From the NCBI RefSeq assembly GCF_023065955.2, contig NW_026623067.1, forward strand, positions 55,870,444-55,934,443: a DNA stretch of 64,000 nt. Reading direction: 5' to 3'. Under the pieces are notes generated by a model. It ran no database searches. It was not told the origin of the DNA and saw nothing but the letters and a program-made list of their open reading frames with translations. Shown one piece after another: positions 11,866-22,756 of the stretch. The DNA is from Ursus arctos. Taxonomy: Eukaryota > Chordata > Mammalia > Carnivora > Ursidae. Numbering within the stretch: the first letter of the stretch is position 1; every line of letters begins with the position of its first letter. The translations under genes were made by a program, and so were the position numbers.

Positions 11866-11997
11866 AAAGTCGAACATGCCTCCTGGCACCTTGTGAACAC
11901 CATGCAGGATCGTAGCAAAACGCGTGAGGTACAGAAAATGCTGCAGGTCTTTCAGGCATTGCCCTCACACATTCCAATCATTGAGCTTCTTCAGTAG
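11866..11997 (+). CDS. Possible terminal exon, unidentified
   Basis: A pyrimidine run (11848-11862) ends in a good acceptor AG at 11864-11865. It is followed in phase 0 by 43 codons starting KVEHASWHLVNTMQD and ending PIIELLQ, then a TAG stop at 11995-11997. The composition is more gene-like than the AT-rich flanks, with balanced charged and hydrophobic residues. I do not recognise the protein, no upstream exon can be joined to it, and an open frame this short can occur by chance. Confidence 0.15.
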   Translation, partial: KVEHASWHLVNTMQDRSKTREVQKMLQVFQALPSHIPIIELLQ

Positions 11998-12389
11998 AGG
12001 ACAGAAATCTCTACTTGGCCACAAGGCACTGCTTTCAGAGGGGTAAGATTAATGTCATTTAGTTAAGCAGGGGAGAATGGTTCTGTAAAATAACTCAGGC
12101 CCTCACAGGGCAATTCAAATTACCAGCAACCTCATAAATAAATGCAATCATATCAATATACAACTGGCAAACCATCAAGAAGTGAAGTCTGAACTGATCT
12201 TATTAGACCATTTGGCTTCAGCTGTCAGCTTTTATGCAAACGGAAACACATTAATTGGTTAATTCATAATCTTTTAGGTTGGAAGAGCCAATTTGCTATA
12301 ATTATTTTTACTATCCCTTCAATATACAGAACCAACTATATAAATTCAAGCTACCAGAATTACTAAAGGTCCTGGTAAAGAATGAGTTA

Positions 12390-13480
12390 CTAACTCATGT
12401 TGGGCTGGGCTTTTTTAAATAATATTATTAATCATTCCCACACTAAAAACATTAAAACAGTACCCTTGAGTCCCTTGGGCCTCTTTTCTCTCGTTCATCA
12501 CCTATATCTAGTCAGTCACAAAATCCTGCCAATTCTTTCTTTTCAAATGTCTCTAGAGTCCAATCCTCCCAGGACCACCAGTGCAGGTCAGGCCCTCATT
12601 CACCCCACACTTGGTTTAGCACAATAGACATGGAGCGTCTACTATGGCTCCCCATGTTTTTCAAAACCTGCTAATCAATCTCCTTCCTTGTATCACTGCA
12701 TACCTGACCCAAATTCTTTCTACTCAAGAGGCTTTTTTAAGCAGGTTCATGAGACAGGGGCAAGACCTGAGGTACCATCCTACAGCTCTTCAAGTTCCCA
12801 CTAATCAGTCTTTGACACTATTTGGGTGCACACAGTCCTATCCCACCTACCTGTACTGCTATCCAGCCCACACTATTCCATATTCCATTCGTCCCTTACA
12901 AATGATTCTGTTAAATTACTTGCAGAAAATCCAGGAACCCATATCTTCAGACTGTCCCCCAGGAATAACTCCGAGGTCTCACTTTGCTGTCATCCTTTCC
13001 TCTGCTGGCCTTCTAAAAACATGGACACTCTGAACTCAGTCCTCAGCATCCTTCTCCTTTCTATTTTCATTCCATCTTGAGATGATCTCATCCAGTCTCA
13101 TAAATATCATTATACCAACAACTCCCGAATTTGTGCCTTCAGCCTTGCTCCTTCTTGAGCTCCCGATTCAAATATCCAACTGTACACTCAGAATTTTCCC
13201 AGAGAAATCAAATAAAGCATGCCCAAAAGGATTACCCCATCTCAGTTATCACCCTCCATCTAATTACTCAAGTCAGGAACTTTGAATTCACTTGCCTCCC
13301 AACATCCAGTTCAACAACATATCTCTCTATCTCTCTGAAATATATCTCAAATCCAACCTCTAGAACCACTCTATGGCTGCAACCCTAGTCTGAGTCATTA
13401 ACATTTCTCACCTGGATTATTGCCGGAGACTGCCAGCTGGTGATGAGGTCCTATAACTTACTCCAATATTCATTCAGAGT
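12390..13480 (+). repeat. L2/CR1-clade LINE fragment (reverse transcriptase region)
   Basis: The nucleotide text tracks the RT region of an ancient non-LTR LINE of the L2/CR1 type. It has 'ctcatccagtctcataaata' (13089) where the YADD-type RT box would begin, 'aaatatccaactgtacactc' (13171), and 'ctcacctggattattgccgg' (13409), equivalent to the 'LDYC' signature downstream. All frames are broken. No MIR or L1 phrase fits. Boundaries are approximate. Confidence 0.55.
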
Positions 13481-13513
13481 CTCAGACCTCATGGAAAAAT
13501 AAAGAAGGTTATG

Positions 13514-13738
13514 GGGCACCTGGGTGGTTCAGTCAGTTAAGCATCCAACTCTTGGTTTCAGCTCAGGTCATGATCTCAGGGTCATGAGATCGAGCCCTGT
13601 GTCAAGCCGCGTGCTCAGCACAGAGTCTGCTTGAGATTCTCTCCCTTTTCCTCTCCCTCCGCATCTGTCCCTCTCCCTGCTCACACGCGCTCTCTCTCCC
13701 TTTCTTTCTCCCAAAAATAAATAAATAAAATCCATAAT
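13514..13738 (+). mobile_element. CAN-SINE, sense member of an inverted pair
   Basis: Full-length copy with the 'ggggcacctgggtggttcag' head, 'gagatcgagccctgtg' B-box region, CT-rich body and a (aaata)n tail. The flanks share a weak 'aaaaataaagaa'/'aaaaagtaaagaa' duplication. It lies 42 bp from an opposite-strand copy. Confidence 0.93.
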
Positions 13739-13780
13739 AAGAAAAAGTAAAGAACATGAACTTGACATGATATATATTCA

Positions 13781-13990
13781 TTTTTTTCTTAAGATTTTAT
13801 TTATTTCTATATTCAACAGAGAGAGAGAGAGAGACAGAGAGAGTGTACAAGAAGGGGAAGCAGTAGAGGGAGAGGGAGAAGCAGGCTCCCTGCTTAGCAG
13901 AGAACCCAATGCACGGCTCGATCCTAGGACCCTGTGATCGTGACCTGAGCTGAAAGCAGACGCTTAACCGACTGAGCCACCCAGGTGCCC
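13781..13990 (-). mobile_element. CAN-SINE, antisense member of an inverted pair
   Basis: Starts with the poly-T/'aagattttatttattt' tail, passes through a GA-rich body (complement of the CT-rich tract), and ends 'cgactgagccacccaggtgcc'. The TSD is 'acatgatatatattca' to the left (13765-13780) and 'acatgatgtacattta' to the right (13993-14008). Confidence 0.95.
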
Positions 13991-14049
13991 TAACATGATG
14001 TACATTTAATGAAATTCTATTGCTGTTAGAAATGACCACCTTGTTTCTT

Positions 14050-14170
14050 ATTTTCTTGTTCTTTCTCTGTTCTTTCCTCTTTCTACAAGTATCTCCCTCC
14101 CTCTTTCAGACTCCTTTCTCTTTCCTTCTTCTTAATTTCCTTTTTCTCTTCCTCTCCCTGTTATTTTACT
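14050..14170. repeat. Pyrimidine-rich low-complexity tract
   Basis: Imperfect run of ttct, ctcc and tttc units without a fixed period. Low complexity rather than a transposon. Confidence 0.6.
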
Positions 14171-14189
14171 GAACAACTAGGCACATGGT

Positions 14190-14375
14190 ATAGCAGGAAA
14201 ATGCTAGGAGTTGGAAGTAAAGGTTTTATTCCTGTGGTCTGTCATGGTGAAGGAAAGTACTCATGACGAAGTCAGCTTATATTTCTGGCCCTCAGCTGTC
14301 TCATCTATTAAATAAAGAGATTATAGTAGATGGTCTCTGAGGTCCCTTAAAATTCTAGAAATCTATTCAAGGTAT
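14190..14375 (+). repeat. MIR-class repeat fragment, sense
   Basis: 'ggccctcagctgtctcatct' (14287) followed by 'agagattatagtagatggtc' and 'ctgaggtcccttaaaattct' matches the second half of MIR-class SINEs. The 5' part is barely recognisable. Confidence 0.5.
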
Positions 14376-14689
14376 TTATTGAGTAAAGTGCTATGTTCCT
14401 TGTTCTTTAAAGTAGGTAAATTCAATATTTTATATTTCCCTGAGGGGAAAAAAGCAAATTAGTTTTTTTTACAAGGTCTTCAATTGATCCTTCTCTACCA
14501 GGGGTCAGTGGCTCTCAATAGAAAAAATGCACCTCTCCCTGGGTATAGTCTAAATGTTCAATATTTCTGTAGTTATTTCTGTCTTTGGGCCCTCCTTGGG
14601 ACAAGCAGTTTCCAAGAAGAGGCCAATAGGCCACTTAATATGAAGACTATTAAGTTGTGTTTCAGGCTCTGTGTTAAGCCTTTTTTTTA

Positions 14690-14860
14690 ATCCTTTAAAC
14701 AAGTCTACCTAAGGTAGATATTATATTATCATTCCACTTTTACAGAAGAGGAAACTAAAGTGCAAAGAGGTTAAGAAATTTGTCTAAGGGCACACTGCTC
14801 ACGGATAGCGGAGCCTAAATTTGGACCTATATCTATCTGACTTGAAAGCCCATGCTCTGA
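14690..14860 (-). repeat. MIR SINE, antisense
   Basis: Readable in reverse orientation: 'cattccacttttacagaaga', 'ggaaactaaagtgcaaagag' and 'gttaagaaatttgtctaagg' in sequence (14731-14789), ending in a diverged 'acctatatctatctgactt'. One of the better preserved MIRs in the window. Confidence 0.85.
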
Positions 14861-16270
14861 AAGATTACCTATTCTACTTCCTTCCAGAAATACTATTGGA
14901 AGTCTATCCTTGCAGGTGTCTGTCTCCTCTTGGACTGACAAAACATGTGGCCTCTGTTGTCCTGGAGGCCACACCCTACCCTCTACCTGACTCAATAGAA
15001 TCAACCACACTGCAGGAGTTTTGAGACTTCCAAAGACTTGTAATTTCTTATGGTACTAGTATCAGGCCTGTGGGCACTCAATAAATGCTGTTGACTGAGA
15101 AGCCATGGTAAGAAGCAACTTACCATCTAGGACCGCCTAATGCAAATTCTAGCAATGTAAAGGAAAATGTTAGGATGAGGGAGAGATTGTACAAGGACTG
15201 GAGATATGGTCAGACTTCCCAGAAAGTCTCATTTCTATGACCTCATTATCATTTGCAGAAAAATAGAGCAAATGATATCCCTAGAGAATTACTTTAGAAA
15301 ATGATTGAAAAATTGTTTTAATTAAGACTCTAGGTATTTAAGTGAAATACCAGGTCAGCACATTTGTGGAAGAAGTTCCCTCTTTAAAAGGCTTCAAACA
15401 GTCTTCAGAAGTAGGATTTAATTTGCATGACCATCTCCTGAGCAACTTCAGAGCAGAATCAACACTCAGAGAGTCTTTCGTACCTAAGGAATGTATGGGT
15501 TTTCTGGCCAAGAAGACCGAATTGGCAGTCTCTGAAACTCTGCTCATCCCCTGTCACTAAGAGAACTGTGTTTGGGAAGACAGAAGACCCTTGCGAAGTA
15601 GGAGGCTAGTGAAGCACCAAGATATCTTCCTGGAGCACTGGTTTTGTGTGGATACAAAGGCAAAATGTGTAGCATTGCGTGTTGCCATTCAAAAGCCCAC
15701 AACCCATCCTTGGGATTGGTTGTCTAAATCTTCTTAAAACCAAGAGTTTTAGATGGACAGAGAGATTCAGACTACCCTTTGGGATGTTCTTCACTTAGAG
15801 AGCTGTAACACTGGTGAGACAAGAGACTGAGAGGCATCAGTACACAGGAATAGCAGGAACTCCCACTGGAGGTCAACCAGCCCCAAAACAAAGATCAGCC
15901 CTGGCAATAGCAGAACAGATGTTTGAGAGGTTGAGAGTCTCAATGGAGAACATGTACATCAACCAGGACCAGGCCAAAAAAAGGGAGAGAGCTTGAGGTT
16001 AAGTGGGAAAGGTAGGGAAAAGTTCGCCTCCCATTGGTTTTGCCTGGTAAGTTCTCAAGATCAAAATTTCTTATGACCATCACCCTCAGCTTAATTTTGT
16101 AAGCAGGTCCCCTCAGAGTGTCATGATTCAGAAAAATAGAGTAAGAAATAAGTAGTAGTCCTATATCTGCAAATGAAATACTGATTCTGGATATTTCTTC
16201 CCTTCCTTATGCTTCCTTGATAAGAACATTTTCCCAATTGTCTAAGAGATGACACCAATCCAGCCTTTTC
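14861..16270. other. No recognisable repeat or gene
   Basis: Unique-looking sequence. Short plus-strand frames (15342-15560 and 15814-15996) have no recognised domain. The end of the second is rich in charged residues (Q, K, E, R) but has no convincing splice sites. Nothing else is seen. Confidence 0.4.
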
Positions 16271-17540
16271 TAATTTATAGATATACTTTGTTTTATGGTG
16301 CTTCACTTTATTGCATTTCACAAATACTGTGTTTTTTACAAATTGAAGATTTGTGGCAACACTGCATCAACAAGACTATCAGCACCATTTCTCCAACAGC
16401 ATTTGCTCACTTTGTGTTTCTGTGTCACATTTTTGTCATTCTCACAACATTTCAAATGTTTTTATTGTTATTATATTTGGCATGGTGATCTGTGATCAGT
16501 GATCTTTGATGTTACTATCGTAATTGTTTTAAGGTGCCACAAACCACACCCATATACAACAGAGAACTTAATCGATGCATGTTGCATGCGTTCTGACTGC
16601 TCTATTCACCCGCCAATCCCCCATCTCTCTCCTTCTCCTCAGGCTTCCCTATTCCCAGAGAAACAACAATATTGAAAGTAAGCCAGTTAATTACCCTACA
16701 ATGGCCTCTACGTGTTCAAGGGAAAGGAAGGTCGCATGTCCCTCACTTTAAGTCAAAAGCTGGAAAATATTAAGCTTAGTGAGGAAAGCATGTCAAAAGC
16801 CAAGAAAGGTTGAAAGCTAGGCCTAGGCCTTTTGCGTGAAACAGTTAGCCAAGCTGTGAATGCAAAGGAAAAGTTCCTGAAGGAAATTAAGTGCTACTGC
16901 AATGAACACATGAATGATAAGAAAGCTAAACAGCTTTACTGCTGATATGAAGAAACTTTTTAATAGCTTGGACAAAAGATCAAACCAGCCACAACATTCC
17001 CTTTAGCCAAAGCCTAGTTCAGAGGAAGGCCTAACTCTCTTCAATTCTATAAAGGCTGAGAGAGGCGAAGAAGCTTTTACAAAAGAAAAGCTTGAAGCTA
17101 GCAGAATTTGGTTCATGAGTTTTATGGAAGGACACCACCTTCATAAAATAAAAGTCAAAGGTGAAGCAGCAAGTGTTGTACACCACACCAAGTTATCCAG
17201 AAGATCTAGCTAAGATAATTAATGAATGTGGCTACCCTAAACAGCAGATTTTCAATGTAGACAAAACAGCCTTCTATTGGAAGAAGATGCCATCTAGGAC
17301 TTTCATAGCTAGAGAGGAGAAGTCAATGCCCAGCTTCAAAGATTCAAAGGGCAGGCTGACTCTCCTGTTAGGGGCTTATATAGCTGGTGACTTGAACTTG
17401 AAGCCATTGCTCAACCATTCCAAAACTCCTAGCACCCTTAAGAACTATGTTAAATCTACTCTGCCGGTGCTCTATACGTGGAACAACAGAACCTGGATGG
17501 TAGCACATCTGTTTACTAGTTTACAGGTCTACCGAATTTC

Positions 17541-17732
17541 TTTAAAGACAGATTTATTTATTCATTTATTTATTTATTTATTTGAGCAGGGAGGGGCAGC
17601 GAGAGAGAATATCCAAGCAGACTCCTGCTGAGCTAGAGCCCGATGCAGGGCTTGATCTCATGACCCATGAGACCATAACCTGAGCCAAAACCAAGAGTCG
17701 GACACTTCACTGACTAGCCACCCAGGCACCCT
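17541..17732 (-). mobile_element. CAN-SINE inserted in the Tigger1 transposase
   Basis: Antisense copy from 'aaagacagatttatttattc' to 'actagccacccaggcacc'. 'tagtttac' lies on both sides (17517-17524 and 17732-17739) and the Tigger1 sequence resumes directly after it. The diverged body suggests an older insertion than the 11-kb SINE. Confidence 0.9.
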
Positions 17733-18650
17733 AGTTTACTGAGTATTTTAAGCCCACTATTGAGACCTATTGCTCAGAAGACGAGATTCCTTTCAAAATA
17801 TGGCTGCTCATTGACCATATACCTCGTCACCCAAGAACTCTGATGGAAATGTACAATGGGATGAATGTTGTTTTATGCCTGCTAACACAGCATCCACTCT
17901 GCAGCCCATGGATCAAGAAGTCTCTTTTACTTTCAAGTCTTATTATTTAAGAAATACATTTTGTAAGGCTATAGCTGCCATGGACAGTGATTCCTGTGAT
18001 GGATCTAGGCAGTCAGCTGAAAACCTTCTGGAAGGATTCACCATTCTAGATGCCATTACGAACATTCGTGATTCATGGGAAGAGGTCAAAATATCAACAT
18101 TAACAAGAGTTTGAAAGAAGTTGATTCCAGCCCTCATGGATGACTTGGAGGGATTCAAGACTTCAGTGGAATAAGTAACTGCCAACATGGTGGAAACAGC
18201 AAAAGAAGTAGAATGAGAAGTGAGCCTGAAGATGGGACTGAATTGCTGCAATCTCATGGTCAAATTTGAATAGATGAGAAATTGTTTCATATGGATGAGC
18301 AAAGAAAGTGGTTTCATGAGATGGAAACTACTCCAGATAAAGATGCTGTGAAGACTGTTGAAATGACAACAGAGGATTTAGAATATCATATAAATTTAAT
18401 TGATTAAGCCTCAAGTTTGAGAGGATTGACTCAAATTTTGAAAGAAGTTCTACTGTGGGTTAAGTGCTACCAAACAGCATCTCATGCTACAGATTAATTG
18501 TTCATGAAAGGAACAGACCATCCATGCGCAAACTCCATTGTTGTCTCATTTTAAGAGATTGCCATAGCCTTCAGTGACCACGACCCTGATCAGGCAGCAG
18601 CTATCGACATCGAGGCAAGACCTTCCACCAGCAAAAAGATTATGACTCAC

Positions 18651-18837
18651 AGGGGTACCTGGGTGACTCAGTCAGTTAAGTGTCTGCCTTCAGCTTAGGT
18701 CATGATCTCAGAGTCCTGGGATCAAGCCACACATCTGGCTGTCTGCTCAGCAAGGAGTCTGCTTCTCCCTCTTCCTCCCACTGGTTCTCTCTCTCGCTCT
18801 TTCTCAAATAAATAAATCAGATCTTTAAAAAAAAAAA
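18651..18837 (+). mobile_element. CAN-SINE inserted near the end of Tigger1
   Basis: Sense copy with the 'ggggtacctgggtgactcag' head, a CT-rich body and a long A tail. The TSD 'aaaagattatgactcac' (18634-18650) is repeated with one change at 18838-18854, after which the Tigger1 text continues. Confidence 0.94.
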
Positions 18838-18869
18838 AAAAAGATGATGACTCACTGAAAGCTCAGAGA

Positions 18870-19347
18870 ATTTTTTTTTAATTTAAATTCAAGTTAGTTA
18901 ACATATAGTATATTATTACTTTCAGGGTAGAATTTAGTGATTCATCAGTTGCATATAACACTCAGTGCTCATTACATCAAGTGGCTTCCTTAGTGCCCAT
19001 CACCCAGTTACCCCATCCTCCCACTCACTTCCCCTCCAGCAACCCTCAGTTTGTTCCCAAGAGTTAAGAATCTCTTATGGTTTGCCTCTCTCTCTATTTT
19101 TAATTCTATTTTATTTCCCCTATGTTCATCTGTTTTGTTTCTTAAATTCCACATATGAATGAAATCATATGGTATTTGTCTTTCTCTGACTGACTTATTT
19201 CACTTAGCATAATACACTCTAGTTCCATCCACATCATTGCAAATGGCAACATTCCATTCTTTTTTATGGCTGAGTAATATTCCAGCATATTCCTAATATG
19301 CTGAAGTTCCATTGTGTATGTATGTGTGTATATGTATATACCGCATC
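18870..19347 (-). mobile_element. Carnivore L1 3' end, antisense, in Tigger1
   Basis: The T-run at 18871-18879 is the reversed poly(A) tail. It is followed by the reversed 3' UTR ('aagttagttaacatatagta', 18891), the 'cacccagttaccccatcctc' segment (19002) and the reversed ORF2 end ('tggctgagtaatattccagc', 19267). Truncated at about 19347. Tigger1 text ('gctcaga' / 'gcatcagatga') abuts both ends. A perfect 8-bp hairpin at 19284-19302 replaces the usual L1 text at this point. Confidence 0.9.
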
Positions 19348-19353
19348 AGATGA

Positions 19354-19522
19354 TTTTTTTAAGATTTTATTTATCTATATGAGAGAGGGAGAACAAAGCT
19401 GGAGAAGGGGCAGAAGGAGAGGGAGAAGCAGAACCCATTGTGGGGCTCAATCCCAGGACCCTGAGATCATGACTTGAGCCAAAGTCAGATGCACTTAACC
19501 AACTGAGCCATCCCAGTGCCCC
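19354..19522 (-). mobile_element. CAN-SINE, third copy within Tigger1
   Basis: Antisense: 'tttttttaagattttattta', a GA-rich body, and an end 'aaccaactgagccatcccag'. It lies immediately next to the L1 fragment. The flanks 'agatgatttttt' and 'ggatggttttttaa' form a diverged TSD. Confidence 0.9.
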
Positions 19523-19726
19523 AAAGGATGGTTTTTTAATTAAGGTATGTACATTGTGTTTTCAGACATAATGCTATTGCATAGTTTATAGACTACAGCA
19601 TAGTGTAAACATAACTTTCACATGTACTGGGAAACCAAAAAATTCATTTGACTCAGTTTATTGCCATATTTGCTCTATTGCGGTGGTCTGGAACACAACC
19701 CACAATATCTCCAAGGTATGCCTGTA

Positions 19727-20715
19727 TGTTCTCTAGTCAATTCTAACACACAGCTAAAAGAGAACTCAACCAAAAATAATAATAATGACAACAGACAAGA
19801 AATTCAAGTAAACAAACATAGTCTTTCTTTCTCTTAACTCAAGAAAGGTAACATTATTGACTCTACCCACCAAAAGAACATTAAGCACTTTATCCATCCC
19901 ACAAAACTCTCATTTTTTTCTGCCTTCTTTTCAAAACTAACTTTTAAATTCCAATTTTCTTGAAAGTATATCGAGACGTGACATTCTAAGCAATCACTGA
20001 GAAGTGTAAAAGAGAGTATAATAGCTGCAATTAACTCTGTTTATATACCAGACAGACTTACATTTCACTATAAATATTCCACATGAAAATCTTTGAAAGA
20101 GGGCCAATTATGCTGAGAGGTTTATCTGTATGGCGTTTGTCAAAAGAAAAAAAAAAGTATGCTGCAATTCCTATTTGAAAAAATTATTTCCTGGCATAAT
20201 GCAAGATTGTACACTTACCAAAGGGAAAAATGAGGAGGAGTCTTGAGCTGGAATGATAACATGCATCTACTTTTAGCTGTAGGCCTCTGCCCCTGCACCA
20301 CCACCACCCCCATCCTGTCATAAAAACGCAGAGCTCGTGCAAAAGAGTCCTAGTTCCTATCGTCTTAATTCCAACCCTAGCACTGGTCACTGAGGGAACA
20401 TCAGTGGAAACAGAAAATTTCCTTATCATATGTGCTCTGCTATTAAAAAAATCCATTCTGTTTCTAACCCTATAGCTCAAAATGAAATAGCCTTTTGAAA
20501 CTAAAGACTTTTTGCCCTTTTCATTCTTACTTAGAATGTGTTAACATTCATTTTGTGCTTCCTCCCCAATTGGTCACATACTGTTTGGCTTATTTTTTAG
20601 GGGGAGGAAAATAAAACTTTTTGGTGTTCCTGTTTGCTTTTCTGTCCTTTTTGTCTTGATTACAAATGTGGCCTCCAATCAAATTTAGCAGAAGAGTTTG
20701 TATACATTTTATAAT
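19727..20715. other. No recognisable feature
   Basis: AT-rich unique-looking DNA. A 98-codon minus-strand frame at 20184-20480 is low complexity in its glycine/tryptophan stretch, which comes from a 'caccaccaccaccccc' tract. I do not consider it coding. Confidence 0.4.
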
Positions 20716-20729
20716 ACTCACTACAACTT

Positions 20730-20836
20730 TTTTTATTATATATTTTTAAGTAGACTCCACACCCAATGTGGGGTTTGAACTCACAAGCCGAGATCCAGAG
20801 TTACGTGCCCCACCAGCGGAACCAGCCAGGCATGCC
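20730..20836 (-). mobile_element. Short CAN-SINE lacking the CT-rich body, antisense
   Basis: T-run, then 'agtagactccacacccaatg', 'gtttgaactcacaagccgag' and 'accagccaggcatgcc'. This is the compact type in which the tRNA-Lys part is followed almost directly by a short A-rich tail. The flanks 'cactacaactt' and 'cactagttataactt' look like a diverged TSD. Confidence 0.8.
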
Positions 20837-20839
20837 ACT

Positions 20840-21325
20840 AGTTATAACTTCTATGATATGGTCCTTTTAGAGCCTTACAAATTCCACTAATCTAATCTAG
20901 AAAATCAGCCCCTTTGATCAAAGTATTTCTGAGAAAGACATCCATACATATAGCCAGATAGTCCTTAGCAATAGGAAACAGGACTATTATTCATTGGCCG
21001 GGCCCTACCAGTTGTTTCCAGGTAGCATCTGTTCTGAGAGGTTATAGCTTCCATTCTGGTTGGTCAGTGACCAAGCCATCTCAGCTGCTAAATATTAACA
21101 CCCTGAATAGGAGTCAAAGAAAATCTTTATCAAATTTGGCTTTGAAATCTTTCAAGAATAAAACATACCTACCAGATAACTGAATTCATTATCTCCAGGG
21201 TTAATTTCAGTGGAGCTTCCTTAATAGCCTCACAACCTAACTACTCTCCTTAAGAAATGAATGGCGATTTTCCCACCAAACCTTCACAGCAAAGCTTTGG
21301 GCAAGATTTGTCTAGAGGTACTATC
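20840..21325. other. No recognisable feature
   Basis: Unique-looking sequence with no clear repeat or coding signal. Confidence 0.4.
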
Positions 21326-21329
21326 TTTA

Positions 21330-22045
21330 CCACCTCACCTTCCATTCTGTCTTCCAACACCATCCCTCACCACGGCATCTTGTCTCCCTCTCAGGGAGGC
21401 CGCCAATGAGCTCCACATTGCTCACTCACTGGGCCTTTTCTGTCTTGATCTCAGTTGATTTCCCTACAGTATTTCCCCTGTTGACTCCGTCCTCCTTCCT
21501 GAAAGTCTCTCCTCCCATGTCTGCTACAAAATTTGCTCTTGATCTTTCTCATATCTCTGTTTCTCGGCCTTATAACCTTCCCCTTTCTCCACAAACCCAT
21601 AAAGCACTGACATTCCCCAGATCTTTGCTCTGTCTACACTCTCACTTAAGGTGATCACATTCATTTCTGCCTCTGTATCAATGTGTATTATCATAAATGT
21701 ATAAGACCGAACTCAACCTTTCCTTTAAATCTGGTACTTGGCCTACACCTCCTAGTTCAGCAAGGACTTCCCCCACCAACCAGTCACCCAAACCAAAAAC
21801 CTGGCAATTATTCCTGAATCCTAATTCCCCTCTAATCCCCATATTCAATAACTCAGTCAATATTCCAGTCTATGTTCCCTTCGTAGTATATCCTGAACCT
21901 TGCACACTCATTCTCTCTTCACTAACACAACTTCGGTTCAACCCCTCATACTTCTCCCATTTCTCCATCATAGAAACATAGATTGGTTTCCTAACTAGTC
22001 CCTTTGTTTCCTCTTTAGCCTCCAAACTGATGCCAGAATCTCTTT
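21330..22045 (+). repeat. Second L2/CR1-clade LINE-like fragment
   Basis: Pyrimidine-rich text resembling the RT and downstream region of L2-type LINEs: 'ttcagcaaggacttccccca' (21755), 'aaaaacctggcaattattcc' (21796) and 'ggtttcctaactagtccctt' (21985) fall in the expected order. All frames are broken and divergence is high, so the family call is moderate. Confidence 0.45.
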
Positions 22046-22057
22046 CGGAAATGACTA

Positions 22058-22083
22058 TACACACACACACACACGCACACACG
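22058..22083. repeat. (CA)n microsatellite, short
   Basis: Dinucleotide run of about 12 units with one 'cg' interruption. Confidence 0.9.
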
Positions 22084-22756
22084 GACTTGCTTTCATTTAT
22101 AAACTTTTGTAGCTCTCTGTACATAGTATTATGCTAACACTATCATACTATACCCTAATGTGTTGAGAGTTATTTGTCTGTCTTCCCAACTAGACTACCA
22201 GCCAGTTGAAGTCAGCTTCTAAATCTTAGTGAGCTTTGCTGATACCATACCTAATATAGTAGGAGCTCACTTAATGGTTGTTGAAAGAACGAACTGGAAA
22301 ACCCTACTGATATTACATAAGGAGAATTTAAGAAATGAAAGAGTTAAGTTTGGAAAGGGATATGAAGAAAAGTCTGCCTCTCTGGGACTTCCCAATGGAA
22401 GGGAAAAGAGAGAATATAACTAACATAGGGCTTCCTAACCTTTGCTGGACCACACATCCTTTTGAAAATCTGATGAAAATTAAGGGCTCTCTCTAGAGGA
22501 AAAAAAAATATGGCTATACACATCACACAAAATTCTGCTTACAACTTCAGGGATTCTCTTTACAGTTGTCCTAAGGACACATAAATCCAAGGTGTTATAG
22601 GAAAACATGTGGCATAGTTCAGGTGGGTGTGAATGGAATGAGAATTTGTTCCAGGAAGTAAGAACATTTTCCCAACTTCACACATTGCACAAAACTATAT
22701 ATCACATTCATTAAAAGGACAAATAGTTTTTTTAACTAAAAGATATCAGGGAAAAT
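22084..22756. other. Mostly unique; possible DNA-transposon remnant
   Basis: 22430-22560 ('ttcctaacctttgctggacc', 'cttttgaaaatctgatgaaa') resembles a mammalian hAT-type non-autonomous repeat, but I cannot name it with confidence. The remainder shows nothing recognisable. Confidence 0.35.

Larger units (their letters stand above)
16701..18870 (+). pseudogene. Tigger1 transposase pseudogene (pogo-type DDE)
   Basis: The ATG at 16701 begins the transposase. A one-base deletion near 16731 shifts the frame into a TAA at 16749-16751. The central open segment (17161-17520) keeps the first catalytic Asp in the box NVDKT (codon 17260), where the usual Glu after it is Lys. The second Asp survives in LLIDH (codon 17813). 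A SINE splits the catalytic domain between them. A TGG-to-TGA change ends the C-terminal open segment at 18112-18114. Clearly dead; the product would have been a cut-and-paste transposase with N-terminal HTH DNA binding. Confidence 0.9.
16278..19724 (+). mobile_element. Tigger1 DNA transposon with both ends and TA duplications
   Basis: The left end ('tatactttgttttatggtg' region) and right end ('acaatatctccaaggtatgc' region) match the Tigger1 termini. TA dinucleotides flank them at 16276-16277 and 19725-19726, the duplication made by pogo/mariner-type transposases. The body follows Tigger1 throughout but is split by a CAN-SINE (17541-17732), a second CAN-SINE (18651-18837), an L1 3' end (18870-19347) and a third CAN-SINE (19354-19522). 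Without these it would be close to the family length of about 2.4 kb. Inactive. Confidence 0.95.

Noticed and set aside
18870..19522. A second L1-SINE chimera (L1 end next to antisense SINE)
   Set aside because: Tigger1 sequence is repeated between the L1 and the SINE, which points to two separate insertions.
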